Shown piece after piece: positions 20,108 to 31,641 of a DNA stretch of 42,654 bases (positions are counted from its first letter, which is position 1; each line of letters begins with the position of its first letter). The notes beneath the pieces were generated by a model that was not told the origin of the DNA, did not search any database, and was given only the letters and a program-made list of their open reading frames with translations. This DNA is from Syncephalastrum monosporum B8922 (Eukaryota; Mucoromycota; Mucoromycetes; Mucorales; Syncephalastraceae), in NCBI GenBank assembly GCA_000697355.1, contig JNEN01000869.1, positions 1-42,654 of the forward strand. The letters run 5' to 3'. A program made the translations under genes and the position numbers.

Positions 20108-23100
20108 GTCCCAGATCTCCTTCTGCTAGTACGGAATTACACTCGCGATTCTCACCGAGACCGCCTTCTCCTGTACGACAGCGTCACGAATATAACCATA
20201 ACGACCCACAAAAGCAGCAGCCACACCATGAACATTATACACCTCTTCGACCTCTGCAGCCTCAACCTTTCGTGTCTAGTTCATCGCCGGCTGCGTCGAT
20301 ACCACCGCCTCCGCTGCAGCCGTACCCGCCCCATCCGCTCGCTCACCCTTACCCGAGACCACCTTTTCTGTTTCCATATGCATCACCCCACCCGTCCGCT
20401 CATAACACCACCCAAAGTCAGGATGACCGTTATGACTCAAAACGAATGCGTATCAGCCGGGCATGGTATTTTCCCCATCCAATGCTTTGCCTTATACCAT
20501 GACTCATCCATTCCACTCCCCCTCTTGCAGTGACGGTTGCCGCCGCAAAAAGGTGCGCTGCGATACCGAGGGCCGCGGCGCTCCGTGCAAGAATTGCCAG
20601 GCAAGCAATATGGAGTGCACATTTAATGATAGGTAACCAGTGGCATCGTCGTATAAACTCGAGCTAACCCGGGGAATCACATGTAGTGCAAAGAAACGAG
20701 GACCGCCAAAAGGGTAATCTTTAAACTAAGACCATCGTGTGCTTCATTGACCTCCATATTTGACACATTCTACTCTTTAATTCTATTCATGCAGGTATAT
20801 CGAGGTCTTGGAGAATCGATTGAAGCGAATGGAACGTATCCTTGGCAATCTGACGGAAGCAGGTGGCGGTGGCGGCGATGCTCACCGCAGTCGGGAGGCG
20901 TCCCCTGAGGACGAGGGAGACGACGTGCCTAGCCGGGATCCAAGCCCGTCTGCTTCGATGGCCGACGCCGCAGCAGCAAGAGCAGCAGCAACCACAACAC
21001 CGCAGGAGCCACTCTCTGAGAGACCGCCGCCGCCACAGCAGCCATCCCCGACAGCGCCGCAACCACCACCCGCTTCAATACCAGCAGCTTCTCGGCCCGA
21101 CAATCCGCCGAAAACCAGCGAATGTCTTTTCTCTGATATCAGCCAACCGAACCCAAATTATGCCAAGACAACGTTGAGGGACGCCCTTGCACCCGCCCTG
21201 ACGAGTGATACCGCAACGCGTTACATTGGCGACATGAGCCCCTTGCCCTTTTTGGCTCAGAAAATTAATTTTGAAGATGCCCGTGTTTCGTCCCACATCG
21301 GCTTCAAGGTACGCAAGTTTGGCCAGACCTTGATGCTCTACAAGGACGATGGCCAGAACGGAGACAATCCGCCGAGCATACAGCTCCTCCAGAGTCTCAA
21401 CATGCTCAAGCCTGGCGAGTCGATTAATACCCTGAACGAATGGCTATACCGTGTCGCAGGTGTCGACAAGACCACGAGCGACCGTTTGTTGAAAGTGTAC
21501 GTAATTCTCTTTTCTTCATCTTTGGCTTGGGCGTCGCAAACAGATTCTAACCCAGCATTTCTCATTTCTGACTATGCAGTTATTTCGCTTACATTCACCC
21601 AGGTCTTCCACTGGTCAACAAGCAAGTCTTTCTGAGACAGTACCGTCGCCAGGCGGGTGACTACCCTTCCGCCCCACTTTTAAACGCCATCTACGGAGCG
21701 GCTGTTCGATATCTCGAGATATGTGACAAGTTTGGCGATCAAGTTATGGAAGTTACGAAGGAGGATTGGAGTATCGGCTGGTCCGAGCAGTTATTTGAGA
21801 ACCTTTTGAAATACGTCAAGACGCGTTATTCGCCCTGTGTCTCCACCATCCAGGCTCTCGTGATCGGTCAATTCCATCGTGCTAGTTACGATGAAAAAAT
21901 GGCCAGCAGTTGGCTCCTGACGTCTGCGGTAAATATATAAATGATATGCGTTGACTCTTGTCTCATTGCGTGCCCTAGGCTACACGCATGGCGCAGGATC
22001 TCGGTCTACATCGATCCAGCGAAGGCTGGGATTTGCCAGATGACGAGAAAGAAACTCGGAGGCGCGTCTGGTGGACAGTCTACATCATGGATCGCTGGTC
22101 CGCCGCAGGTTTTGGTCGTCCCCAGACTATCTTCGACGAAGACTGCGATGAGAGCTATCCGAGTGACAGCGCCAGTTGGGAGGAAGTCATGGACGAACCC
22201 GTCGGCTATTCTCCATCCGAGGACGACGACGATCCGCGTTTCCCATCCTTGGACCGAAGCATGGCTCGAAAAGTCAAGGGCGAAAAGATTCCTCTTTACC
22301 AGCCGTTTTTCCAACTAGTGCGGTTATCCGAGATTTTGGGTCGCATTCTCCAAGGCTTATACACTCCCAAAGCCAAGCGGCACAGTGCCGAACACGGCAG
22401 TGATGCAATCGTGAGATATCTCGGCGAGGCGTTAACTGAATGGCGTAATGCCTTGCCACCTTCTCTGCAGCTGTCGAATTCCAACGTCCGCCATCTTGAC
22501 GGACGAGGTCAGACGCCGCTTCTCTCCATGTCAGGTAATGATCGGCTCGTCGTTATTCTTTTTCATTGGGCTCATATGTCGTTATTGATATTATTATTTC
22601 TAGGTCTTATTTATCTTGCCTATTGTACGCTACTTATATTATTACACCGCCCCTTCATTGTCAACGAAAACGGTAAATCAACACCGCAACAGTCTACGTC
22701 TCTCATGATCTGCGTGAATGCAGCGACGCGGTGCATCGATATCGCCGAGAAAATGCATTATCGCGACTTTCTCCTTACGTCATGGAACTTTGCCATCTTC
22801 CCCATGTTTACAGCCGCGCTCATTCACATGTATAACTCTGGCAGCCAAGACCCAATGGCGGCCGATATGGCTCGGGATAACCTCGACCGTGTCATGGTCT
22901 TGATGCGCACGCTAAGTAAACTCTCGCCAGGTGCAGAGCGGCTGATGGAACTTCTGGAGGTGCTGGAGTCCAGGGCGTTTTTGGCCGTCGGTAACGGAGA
23001 AGACGGCGATGCGTCGCCGAAGGACATACCTTGTGGCCGCGACAGCGAGGCGACAGCAGGACGGAAACGAAAACAATCCGACCGCCAGTCTCAACAGCTG

Positions 23101-24051
23101 TCCCAGCCTCCACCCAAATTGAAACAGCATCAGCATCAGCATCAGCATCAGCATCAGCATCAGCACCAGCACCAGCACCAGCACCAGCACCATGCAGCAT
23201 CTTCACAGCAGCAGTCGCAGCGATCGCAAAAGTCACAAAAGTCGCAAAGGTCGCAAGTCAGGGATGCACGGCGTGAAAGCATCGAGTCGGCTGAAAGCAA
23301 TTATCGATCAGGCGTCATGTCCCCGCGGATATCTGACGTGGGTCGCGGTAGTGCCAAATCATCACCTGCGATGGAAAACGCACCGAGCATACCGCCTCCA
23401 CCGCAAACACCCTATTTACCAGCTGACCAGGAAAGCTGCGGTTCGACACCGTCCTCGGTGCTGAATGGGGACTGGATCAACGGCTTGTTCGGTGACACGA
23501 GCGAGCCTCTGCCATCGCAGCAACAGGCACTGCAACCCGTCCAACAACAGCAGCAGCAATTGTCGCTTCAACCGCCACAACAACAGCCTCAACAGCAATC
23601 ACCGCAATTTATGGTGCCGACAACCGCAGATATCCATGCGACGTGGCGTACGCTGATGATGGACGGTATGATGTCCAACATGAATCGATATCAGAATATG
23701 GAACCTCCTACGATGGCCCCCACGAGCGGCAACATGACGGCCCCCCTCCAATCCGCCGACAGCTTCTTGCTAGGTATACCCGATTTTGGCGGTCTTGGTT
23801 TCTCTCAGCAGCAACAGCAGCATCCCATGTTCAGGCAGGCGATGGCCAATATGTTTGATGAAGTAGGCCATTTCCGGAACCGGCCCGATAATCCGTTCTG
23901 GTCGATCCCAAGTAGCATGGAGATCGACGACTGGTCAGCATACCTTTTACCCCAACAGCAACCACCGCCACCTCAGTCCCAACCAAGCGCAGAGGCACCC
24001 CCGCCTCAGGCTTCCCCTAACTACGACACTACTAATAATTCATGGATGTAA
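19921..24051 (+). CDS. Zn2Cys6 transcription factor, fungal-specific (Fungal_trans)
   Basis: Seven exons (19921-20465, 20531-20632, 20687-20713, 20795-21496, 21580-21928, 21979-22534, 22604-24051) give 1242 residues. The DNA-binding cluster is complete: C182-x2-C185-x6-C192-x8-C201-x2-C204-x6-C211, followed by AKKRGPPKGYIEVLENRL, a basic linker running into a likely dimerising helix. The middle homology domain (about 480-860) includes SSWLLTSAATRMAQDLGLH and RRRVWWTVYIMDRWSA, the typical Fungal_trans motifs. The flanks are low-complexity: polyGln, a Ser-Ala block and polyAla before the zinc cluster, then a (Gln-His)n tract and polyGln/Pro in the C-terminal third, probably activation regions. 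The gene regulated is unknown; this class often controls carbon or secondary metabolism. The last intron (22535-22603) is 69 nt and stop-free, so retention would add 23 residues. Confidence 0.92.
20032..20103 (+). repeat. Coding (TCTGCT)n / (GCT)n microsatellite
   Basis: TCTGCT hexamers give Ser-Ala repeats, then pure GCT units give about ten alanines, inside exon 1 of the Zn2Cys6 gene. A CAG/CAA run encoding polyGln lies just upstream (19966-19989). These are likely length-polymorphic. Confidence 0.9.
23125..23190 (+). repeat. Coding (CAGCAT)6(CAGCAC)5 repeat
   Basis: Six CAGCAT units followed by five CAGCAC units encode an alternating Gln-His tract in the C-terminal region of the Zn2Cys6 protein. 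The switch of the third base between two blocks suggests two expansion events. Confidence 0.92.
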
Positions 24052-24215
24052 GATCGATCTCGAACATCTTATACTCTCTCCCTCTCTCCCTCTCTCCTCT
24101 CATTGTCTTTTCATCATGTGAATGCAATTGTTTATTTTGTTCCTTGTTTATATTATGCAAAAAGAAAAAGAATCAGAACAAAAAAGTGTAAAGCCGGGGG
24201 GTGTGGGGGCTCTCA

Positions 24216-27136
24216 TTAGAACTTCCAGTTCTTGGGTACTTGTTGAGCCCATCTAAATTTCTCGACGAGCGTCTTGGAAAACACCTTCTCGGTTGGGACA
24301 TCATACTTTTTCGCCCATGCAAAGGTGATACGCGGGTCAATGTAATTCATCTTACTCGTGCTCAGCGCGATCTCCTTGTTCTCCTCCTTGTCCGTGGCTT
24401 GGATCTTGGTCGCCTTGATGCGCTCGTCGATCTTTTCAATGTTCGTCAAGAGCTTATCGACCGTGGTATTGTTCTTGGGTTCGACGCGGCCCGTCTTGCG
24501 CTCCTTCTTGAGCCGCTTCTCGAGATCATCCGCGGGCGAGAGATCGAGTTCCTTCTCAGGCAGCGGCTTCTGACCCTCGGCCTTGAGTTTCTCATTGGTC
24601 TTCTTGAACTTGTTGGTCAGTCGCTCGCGTTCCTTGACGACCAGATCCCCCTCGTGCTTGATCTGCCATTCTTCCTCCAGATCAGACTCGTCTTGACCCA
24701 GCACCTTGTCCTTCTTCATCTTGGAATCCAGCTCAAAGATCTGCTTGCGCAGCTTCATGCGCTGATACTTGAGGGCACGGACCTTGTCGACAATCTTCTC
24801 CATCTGCTGCGCGTGGGATTTGGACGCACTACGCTGATGGTTACACAGCACGGCCACATCGCGGTTGGCTCGGTTAAAGGAAAGCATCTTGTCCGGAATC
24901 GAGTCCTCCTTGCGCGTAAGCTTGTTGAGCTGCTGCTGGAAGGTATGCGACGCATTGTAGGTACGGAACACCTTGGCGGACAGACCAGGCATGTAGTTAT
25001 TCAGGTGACGGTTCAAACCCGACGTCTACACGTATAGCAGCAGTGTTAAGAGCTCTTTCCTTGAAGGACAGATAAAAAAAAGAGAACAGGATGGGCTCTT
25101 ACCGTGAGTCGGTCGAAAATGGGGTTGCCATGACCGACCTGATCGCGGAAGATCTTGATATTTTTGAACACTTGCGGGTCCACCTTGACCGAGTTCTGAT
25201 ACCGAATGGAATCTTTACCCAAGAAATCGAAATGCAGCGTGTTCGGCGGCTCCAGCTCAATGTGCTCGTAACGCAGCGAGCAGCAGCCGACCGTATCGGC
25301 CTCGTCGTCGCCCTTCTCGTTGCCTGCTCTCAGCGCCAGTCGATCAATGAGATACATGGCCGTCGCACGCTGTCGCACCTCGCTCGACTTGTCCTTGAGT
25401 TCCTTTGTATAGTCCTTGCGGATATCATCGACGTATTTCTATCCTAGTCCATCAGCAAACGCATGCTGTGTGCCCCATTGTCTTTGTAGTATCCTTACCT
25501 TGAGCTCACGGGCCTTTTCGAATTTCTGCATATCACTTTGACCTTTCCAGGCAGAGGACTGGGCCAAGAAGACGTACTTGATCGTACCGTTGACGTTTTC
25601 CTTCCAGGTGGCGAGCCAGGTTGCTTTTTGGTCGTGCACGATGCCGCCCCAGGAATGACCTTCAGGCGCAGGCGGTATGGGAGCACTCTTGGCAAGATTG
25701 AGTGTCACCTGCTCAGGGTACACACGTTTCTGTGTGGACATGGGGGATAAACATTGATGAGACGATGAATCTCAGATCCAGCCACGACAGGGAAAAAGGT
25801 ACGTGGAATTTTTAGAAGTTACCTTCAGTGTGCCTGTCTTTGGGTGGTCACCGCGACCCCGGAACAAACCTGGCGGTTCAATTCGGAAGTTTCCGACCTT
25901 TTCCTTGCGACCATCGACGAAGGCATGCACAAAGCGTTCCTCTGTCTTCTGCTTCTCTTCCTTAATTTTCTATTGTTGACACAACAACAAAAAAAAGAGG
26001 AAAATAAACAATTAAATTGCTCTGTCCTGTCTTTTGCATGAAGAGGACCCATACCAGTTTTTCTTCCTTGGTCAGCAGCTTTTTCTTTTCCTTGTCCGCC
26101 TCGAACTTTTCGAAAATGGGACGGAAATCGCATTTTTCAAAGGAGGTGATCTTGGGGTTCTGTTTGTACACCAAAGAAGCGATGAGAACGTGATGGAAAA
26201 GAAATTGAAAAATTGAACTTACTTTGGGATCCTTCTTGAGGACCTCTTGCCAGTCTCTGAAGAAATTCTTTTGAAAGACGGGATTCTTGCCATGGTCGGA
26301 TTCGAGGAGGGCAGCAAAGAAGCTGGCGACTTCTTCCGCTTCGGGCGAAAGGGTGATAGGTTTGCCGTCGTATTTCATCTTGACGCCGTGGGGGACGTAG
26401 TCCGGTGGGAACAGCACACCCTGGTGCTCGAGGGTGGTCCATTTGATGCTGTCATCCTCGTTTTCCTTCTGCTCCTCCCACCAGCGGTAGATTTCCTGCT
26501 GCTCCTCTTCCTTCTTTGCCTTGGACTTCTTGGTGGGCGTGGGCGTCGTCTTCTTGTTGCGCTTCGAAAGAGGAAGATCGTCCTCATCCCCAGACGATTC
26601 TTCACGACTGCGCTTCAAGGTCGGCACAGAGTCAATCTCCATAGGCTCCGGTTTGACCTTGTCAGCGGGGGGTGAGAATGGCTGCTTCCACATTACCAAG
26701 CACACTCACCTCTTTCTTGACCTGTCTTTTGACGGGCGGCTTCTTCGCCTTGGACTTGGTTGGCTAGAAGGGAAGAATCAAAAGAAGCATAAGATTGACT
26801 GCGCGCGTGGAATGGAAGCAAGAGCGATCGCGTTATTACCGAGGCAGCGGCAGGCGGCTTCACGCGCTTGGCGAGAGGCAATTCATCGTCGTCGTCGGAA
26901 TCTTCAATGACGCTCTTTGTTTTGGCAAATGCAGGATCGGGTGTTTCCTGTTTAATCGGTTCGGGCGAATGGCTCGCGTGGGCTGCGAAGAGGGCCAGAG
27001 CAGAGAGGAATACAATAAATATACGCTATGAGCAAGGCGGACGAGCAGGACAACAAGGAAATCTGCGATATCTACCTTTGGGTGATATTTGCTGGGCACG
27101 CTGGGCGAGCGGCAGGTCGTCCTCAGAGTCAGACAT
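24216..27136 (-). CDS. TOP1: DNA topoisomerase I (type IB)
   Basis: Nine exons give 773 residues (27136-27076, 26982-26840, 26763-26710, 26657-26223, 26159-26055, 25969-25823, 25729-25499, 25438-25103, 25025-24216), close to yeast Top1. The enzyme nicks one DNA strand through a 3'-phosphotyrosine and relaxes supercoils in the nucleus. The active site is complete: Arg429 (LRAGNEK), Lys467 (FLGKDSIRY), Arg525 ([10 protein letters not shown]), His567 (NHQRS) and the nucleophile Tyr732 in [10 protein letters not shown]. The core begins near [20 protein letters not shown]. Residues 1-140 are charged and disordered and contain an acidic/basic motif three times ([28 protein letters not shown]), likely nuclear-localisation or CK2 sites. 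A helical linker (about 595-700) precedes the Tyr domain. It converges on the Zn2Cys6 gene, 164 bp between stops. Confidence 0.97.
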
Positions 27137-28447
27137 GGACGCGTGGGCGAGGGAGGAAGACGAGAGAGAAGAAGTGCTGAAAGAAAGAGGGAATAATAAT
27201 AAAAAGGCCGCCGGTGCTGAGCGTGTATAACTTAAAGGGGGCAGGGAGGAATAGCGGAGCGGATGATGTTCTGATCTGGCGGGTTCAATCCAAAATGGTC
27301 GTGCCCTACTAATACGGCTGATACTGGTACTGGTACTGGTAACCGTAGTCCTTCTGCAGTGGTTCTTTTGGTACCTTGGACTTTAGCAAGTCATAGCCAT
27401 GTGTTTTCTTCTTTGATGATTGCTCACCAGGGATGTAGAATAATATCTTTTTCTTAGGACAGGTACAATCACTCGTAACACACCCAATCGTTTATCGCCC
27501 ATAGGCGTGTGATGAATGAAATATTACAGGGTGACCGCCTGGGTAACGACGTGTCGGAACAACAAACAAGTGAAAGAAGAGGGAAGCAGTGACAGTCATT
27601 GGCTGTCAAAAGGGCTTTCCAAACTGTGGAAAAAAAACCAGAGTCGAACTCAGATCCTCACCACAGCTGCTGCCTCTTTGAAGATAAAAAATTCAACTTG
27701 ATGAAACTGAAGCAATCTCGTTTGCTTGTACCAGCTTATTCGCAAAAAGTTGGTTCTTTTTTTCAGCTTCTAAATGACTGGGACTTTTCAATGATGGCAT
27801 ATGCTTATGGGCACACATACTTCTTTGTACACCCTTTCGGTAAGTGCCAGTCATATTTTGGGAAAATAAATACTTATGACGTGACGATGGGCCCATCCAT
27901 CCGGCTGAGCTGAGCTTGGCTGTTTCAAATCCGCAAATGCCGCTCTATGACTGGACCTGTTGCAAATGGCCGAACATAGCTATGCATGCCCTACATGGTG
28001 CTGCATATCGGCAAAATAGAAGGGCGGTATCTATAGGTGAATGTACAGCACTGTGCTATTGTCACAGAAAGAGGAGCGACTGACAGCAGTGAGGGCGTGC
28101 ACGGTCGGGTTACGCTGGAGCGTGTGTGCCTGGGAATACATGTTGTACAGTGTATATGATAGGTGTCGAGGCGGGAGAGGCCAACGAAAGAGGATAGACA
28201 AGGAAAAAGCAAAAAAAAAAAAAAAAAAAAGAAGGTTTAAGGGATAGACCAGAAAGTGTCATGATGATGACGGTCGAAGCACAGAGAAGAAGAGCAGGAG
28301 CAGTTGGATATGCTGATTGGTTCGGGTGGCAGTGTCCCGAACAAAAAGAATTTGATGCAACACGCTTCTGCCCCATCATACAAAAAAAAATTACCCATCC
28401 TCGTTTTATTTCTCGTTTTTCCCTCCTCATTTCTCGTTCTTGGCTTC
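27137..28447. other. Divergent intergenic region, TOP1 / RBR ligase
   Basis: About 1.3 kb that should hold both promoters. Nothing coding is supported; frames at 27516-27913 (plus) overlap each other and lack motifs. A 20-base A tract lies at 28211-28230. A tRNA-like B-box word followed by a T-run on the minus strand (27630-27651) was examined and not accepted as a tRNA. The stretch 28400-28445 is pyrimidine-rich and probably the RBR leader. Confidence 0.5.
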
Positions 28448-30395
28448 ATGAACTCGACGACCACGCATCCACCACCCCCGACGACGCACCCACAGGAGAA
28501 CAGAGCCCTGTCGTGGTCGCAGCGCCTGCGAGCCTCCCTGCCTATCATCACGGCTCAGCAATGGCGTGAGATTTGGGACAAGTTCAACGTGACCAATCTC
28601 CTCTTCGTCTATTGTCTGCCCTTCTTCTATGTCTTTTACCCTGCCCTTCTTATGCCAGCCATTTTCATGCGGACGCTTTCTTTCTTCATCGGCTGGCTCT
28701 ATCAGCTCATCATGTCCCACCACAAGGACCCCGTCGCCGCACGACGACGCCACAAGTCCTTCCGGAAGAAGTCTTCTCCGCGTCGTCGCCGTCATGCAAA
28801 CGAGAGTAACCTGACGGGTACGAGCGCTTCCCCAGGCCCGTCCATGCTTTCGCGCTCCATGTCGTCCTCCTCCTCCGAGTACGACGAAGATGACTCGATG
28901 GAATACTGGTTGCGGCGCTGTTCTATCTGCCTCGATCATAAATTCGCCCTGTGCCTCGAGTCATGCAGAGACCAATTCTGCAAAGCTTGTTTCCAAAGGC
29001 AAGACATTGCCCCTTGAACAAAAGATTCGATTCCCACACACACACACACGCACACACACGCACACACGCCCCTTCCACATAGCATATTAACTCTATTCGT
29101 TTATGTATAGATATGTGGAAGAGGTTGTCCATCAGTCCTGGGGTCTTGGCGTCACGCGTATCCAGTGTCCAGGTGAGTCTACTTCATAGACTACATAACA
29201 GACATGCACTGACACCGCTTCTGACAGTCTGTCACGACACCATCCGCCAATCCGAATGGAGTAAATATGTCTCGCCTGCCACCGTTGAGAAATACGAACA
29301 GTACAATCAACCTTACCGCCCCTTTGCTCGCTACTGCACCCAATGCCGGGCCCAAGTCTCGCCGTGTCAGTCTCCACGGACACAAGGCGAATCCCGCCAA
29401 ACGTAAGTCAATTTCATTGTGGCGCATCTACTTCCCACGCCCCTGGCGCCCCCCCCCGCCTCGTTCATCTTGTATTTTCTTATACTTATTCTCACGCACA
29501 TCTACAGACGCATCCTACGAATCGCACACGAACTGGAAACCCTCGAGCAAGACTTGATGGGTCACGATGATACCCTGGCTGTGCGTGAAGCCGCCTCCCT
29601 TTTCCGTAATACCTGCCAGCAAGGCTCCGTCTATCGTGTCGGTCGCGTGCAAAATCTGTACAAGCAGCTCGCTCCGCTCCTGGCACGCGTTGCCCATCAT
29701 CATTCCCATTTATACCACAAGACCGCCTTTATCTCCAAACAAATGGTTGCCCTTGAACTTATCCCGGAAGCCTGGAAGCAGGCCCAATTCTTGCATGTTG
29801 CTCATTTTTCGGATGAAACTTGGTAGGCCTATTGTTCTTTCTTTCTTTCTCTCTGTGTCTGTGTTCTAACAGCTATGTAGCCCTGAATGCAAATTTGATA
29901 TGTGTCTCCAATGCGGTGAAGCGACGCACGGGACGCTTTCCTGCAGCGACTCTATGCGGAAGGAGTTGGACGCGACGACCGCGCCCGACGTGGCTGCTAC
30001 CCTGCGCTGGAAGCTCGAGCATACGTAAGTGGCAACTTTCTCGAATAGATTCGGCCCACCCCTCATCTCACTCCTTGGAATAGCCGTTCCTGTCCCAACT
30101 GCTCCGTGATGATCAACCGTGACGAAGGCTGTAACAAGGTCGACTGCTTGTATTGTGGCTACCAATTCTGCTGGTCGTGCCGCTCTGGTTGGTCTGAGCG
30201 CCTGTGTGGCTTTTATCAGTGTGGAATGGAGAAGGCCGAATCGCCTAGTATCCAACAGGCCGACCATAAGGTATGCGCGTCGATACGTATTCTAGCTGCG
30301 GGACCTAACACTGTAATCTATTTGTTTAGGCTGAACTGGGCGTTCCTGATGTAAACATGATTGATGCAGCCTATGAAGAAGAGGAAGAGCAATAG
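28448..30395 (+). CDS. RBR-type E3 ubiquitin ligase with N-terminal membrane segments
   Basis: Seven exons (28448-28998, 29111-29172, 29228-29402, 29508-29822, 29881-30024, 30084-30270, 30330-30395) give 499 residues. RBR ligases take ubiquitin from an E2 onto a RING2 cysteine, then to substrate. RING1 starts at C158-S-I-C161 and continues C173-R-D-Q-F-C178-K-A-C181, with Asp where a His is usual, then C-P-V-C. The IBR is split: C241-x2-C244 is followed by about 115 helical residues before C368-P-E-C371-x4-C-x2-C-x4-H-x4-C. RING2 has C419-P-N-C422 and the expected catalytic Cys432 in DEGCNKVDC. Two hydrophobic segments (about 50-90) and an Arg/Lys/Ser-rich stretch (98-116) precede RING1, so it may sit in a membrane. 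The first intron starts with GC. I chose Met at 28448; in-frame upstream ATGs exist (such as 28310) but the sequence before it looks like leader. Confidence 0.88.
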
Positions 30396-31641
30396 TTAAC
30401 TTTGCCTCGATACCAGGTATTAAGGAAACTCGCTTTTCTTACACCAAATGCGACGCATTCTATCACAGAAGCACGCAGAATGTACATAATTTTCTCTCCA
30501 TTTTCGTCCAATAGTATTTGAATGTATATGTTGTCCATGGTGCCTTGCCTGAACGGCCCATCCGCATTGCTTACGCGACTCAAAGAGACGGTAGCAGGTG
30601 TAGGGCTGTATCCAGGGATAATGATCTCTCAGGGTGGTGATGTGGTAAACCATGGATTAGAGAAGACTTTGTCGCTGAGACATCCCGCCGTCGAAGTTCA
30701 TATAAATCATCTATGGGAATATGACAATGTGCTGCCCATATCATAATTGAATGGCTCCTGTTGATGATAAAAGTATATGGACTGGAATGGCTGGATAGTT
30801 CAATGTTTCAGATACGAGATATAAGCATAGGTGACTTGGACCATCTTGTCAACGTTAAATACAGGTCCATAGTTCAGCAAACAAACCAGCAGAGCGCATA
30901 AATGTAATTAATTAAACCAGAGGACAACTACCGCCAATCAGGCCAGAGCAAAAGCAATGGGGGGGGTCATCACTCATTACTGCTTTCGGGATTGAACCCG
31001 TGCTTCTAATACCAGCCGGCTTGACTCTCTGACGGTGATCCTTTTTTTTCTGGTCCTTTTCGATACAGGAACAGCATGCATACATACATACATACCTATG
31101 ACCTCAGGATATTACCAAAAAACGTGATTGCGTCATGATACACAACTTATATTCAACGTAAACTGCACATTCGTTTACTGGATGGCACGGAACGACGTAT
31201 TCAGAGTTAACCTGGAGACAAAAGAGGTTTATGTGGCACCAACATCTACGTAATATAGTAGGTGATGAAGCAAAACAGTGATTTGGCGAAACGTAATGTT
31301 TGTGGTGGCACAATGATCTTGCAATTTTTGGCCGCCTTTCAGCAACTATAATAACGGCTGGACCTACCTCTCATGCAAATAGACACTAAGCTTATTTACC
31401 GTAAGAAAGAGAAGACCCTTTGTCTTTCTTCTTACTTTCTTGATTTGAACTTGATTACTGCATTCTTTTCTCTGTTACTTTTTTTTTCTTTTTTATTTTT
31501 TTCTTGTCTTTTTTCTGCAAACCCTTTCTGTGCTCTGAGTTTGAACGAGTCCTCTTTTTTTTTTTTTTTTGAGTTCCTCACGTACCATAGTCTTGCCCTG
31601 TATCTTTACTCTTTATAGCGTCTTCTCATCTTGTACATACG
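30396..31641. other. Intergenic, RBR ligase to epimerase
   Basis: About 1.25 kb with no supported gene. It holds a CATA tetranucleotide run (about 31075-31096), a tRNA-T-arm-like word at 30987-31000 that does not extend to a full tRNA, and a long pyrimidine-rich zone (31400-31570, ending in 16 T) that is probably the promoter and leader of the epimerase gene. Confidence 0.5.

Noticed and set aside
24201..25037. Plus-strand 278-codon frame opposite topoisomerase I
   Set aside because: Antisense of the charged linker and Tyr domain exon; Leu/Val-rich low-information translation.
27630..27651. B-box-like GAGTTCGACTC followed by T8 on the minus strand
   Set aside because: No A box or cloverleaf upstream, and the T-stem mispairs at the third position. 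At most a chance pol III-like motif.
30987..31000. T-arm/B-box-like word (minus strand CGGGTTCAATCCCG)
   Set aside because: The flanks do not form an acceptor, D or anticodon stem of tRNA size; the T-stem mismatches after two pairs with a standard 7-base loop.
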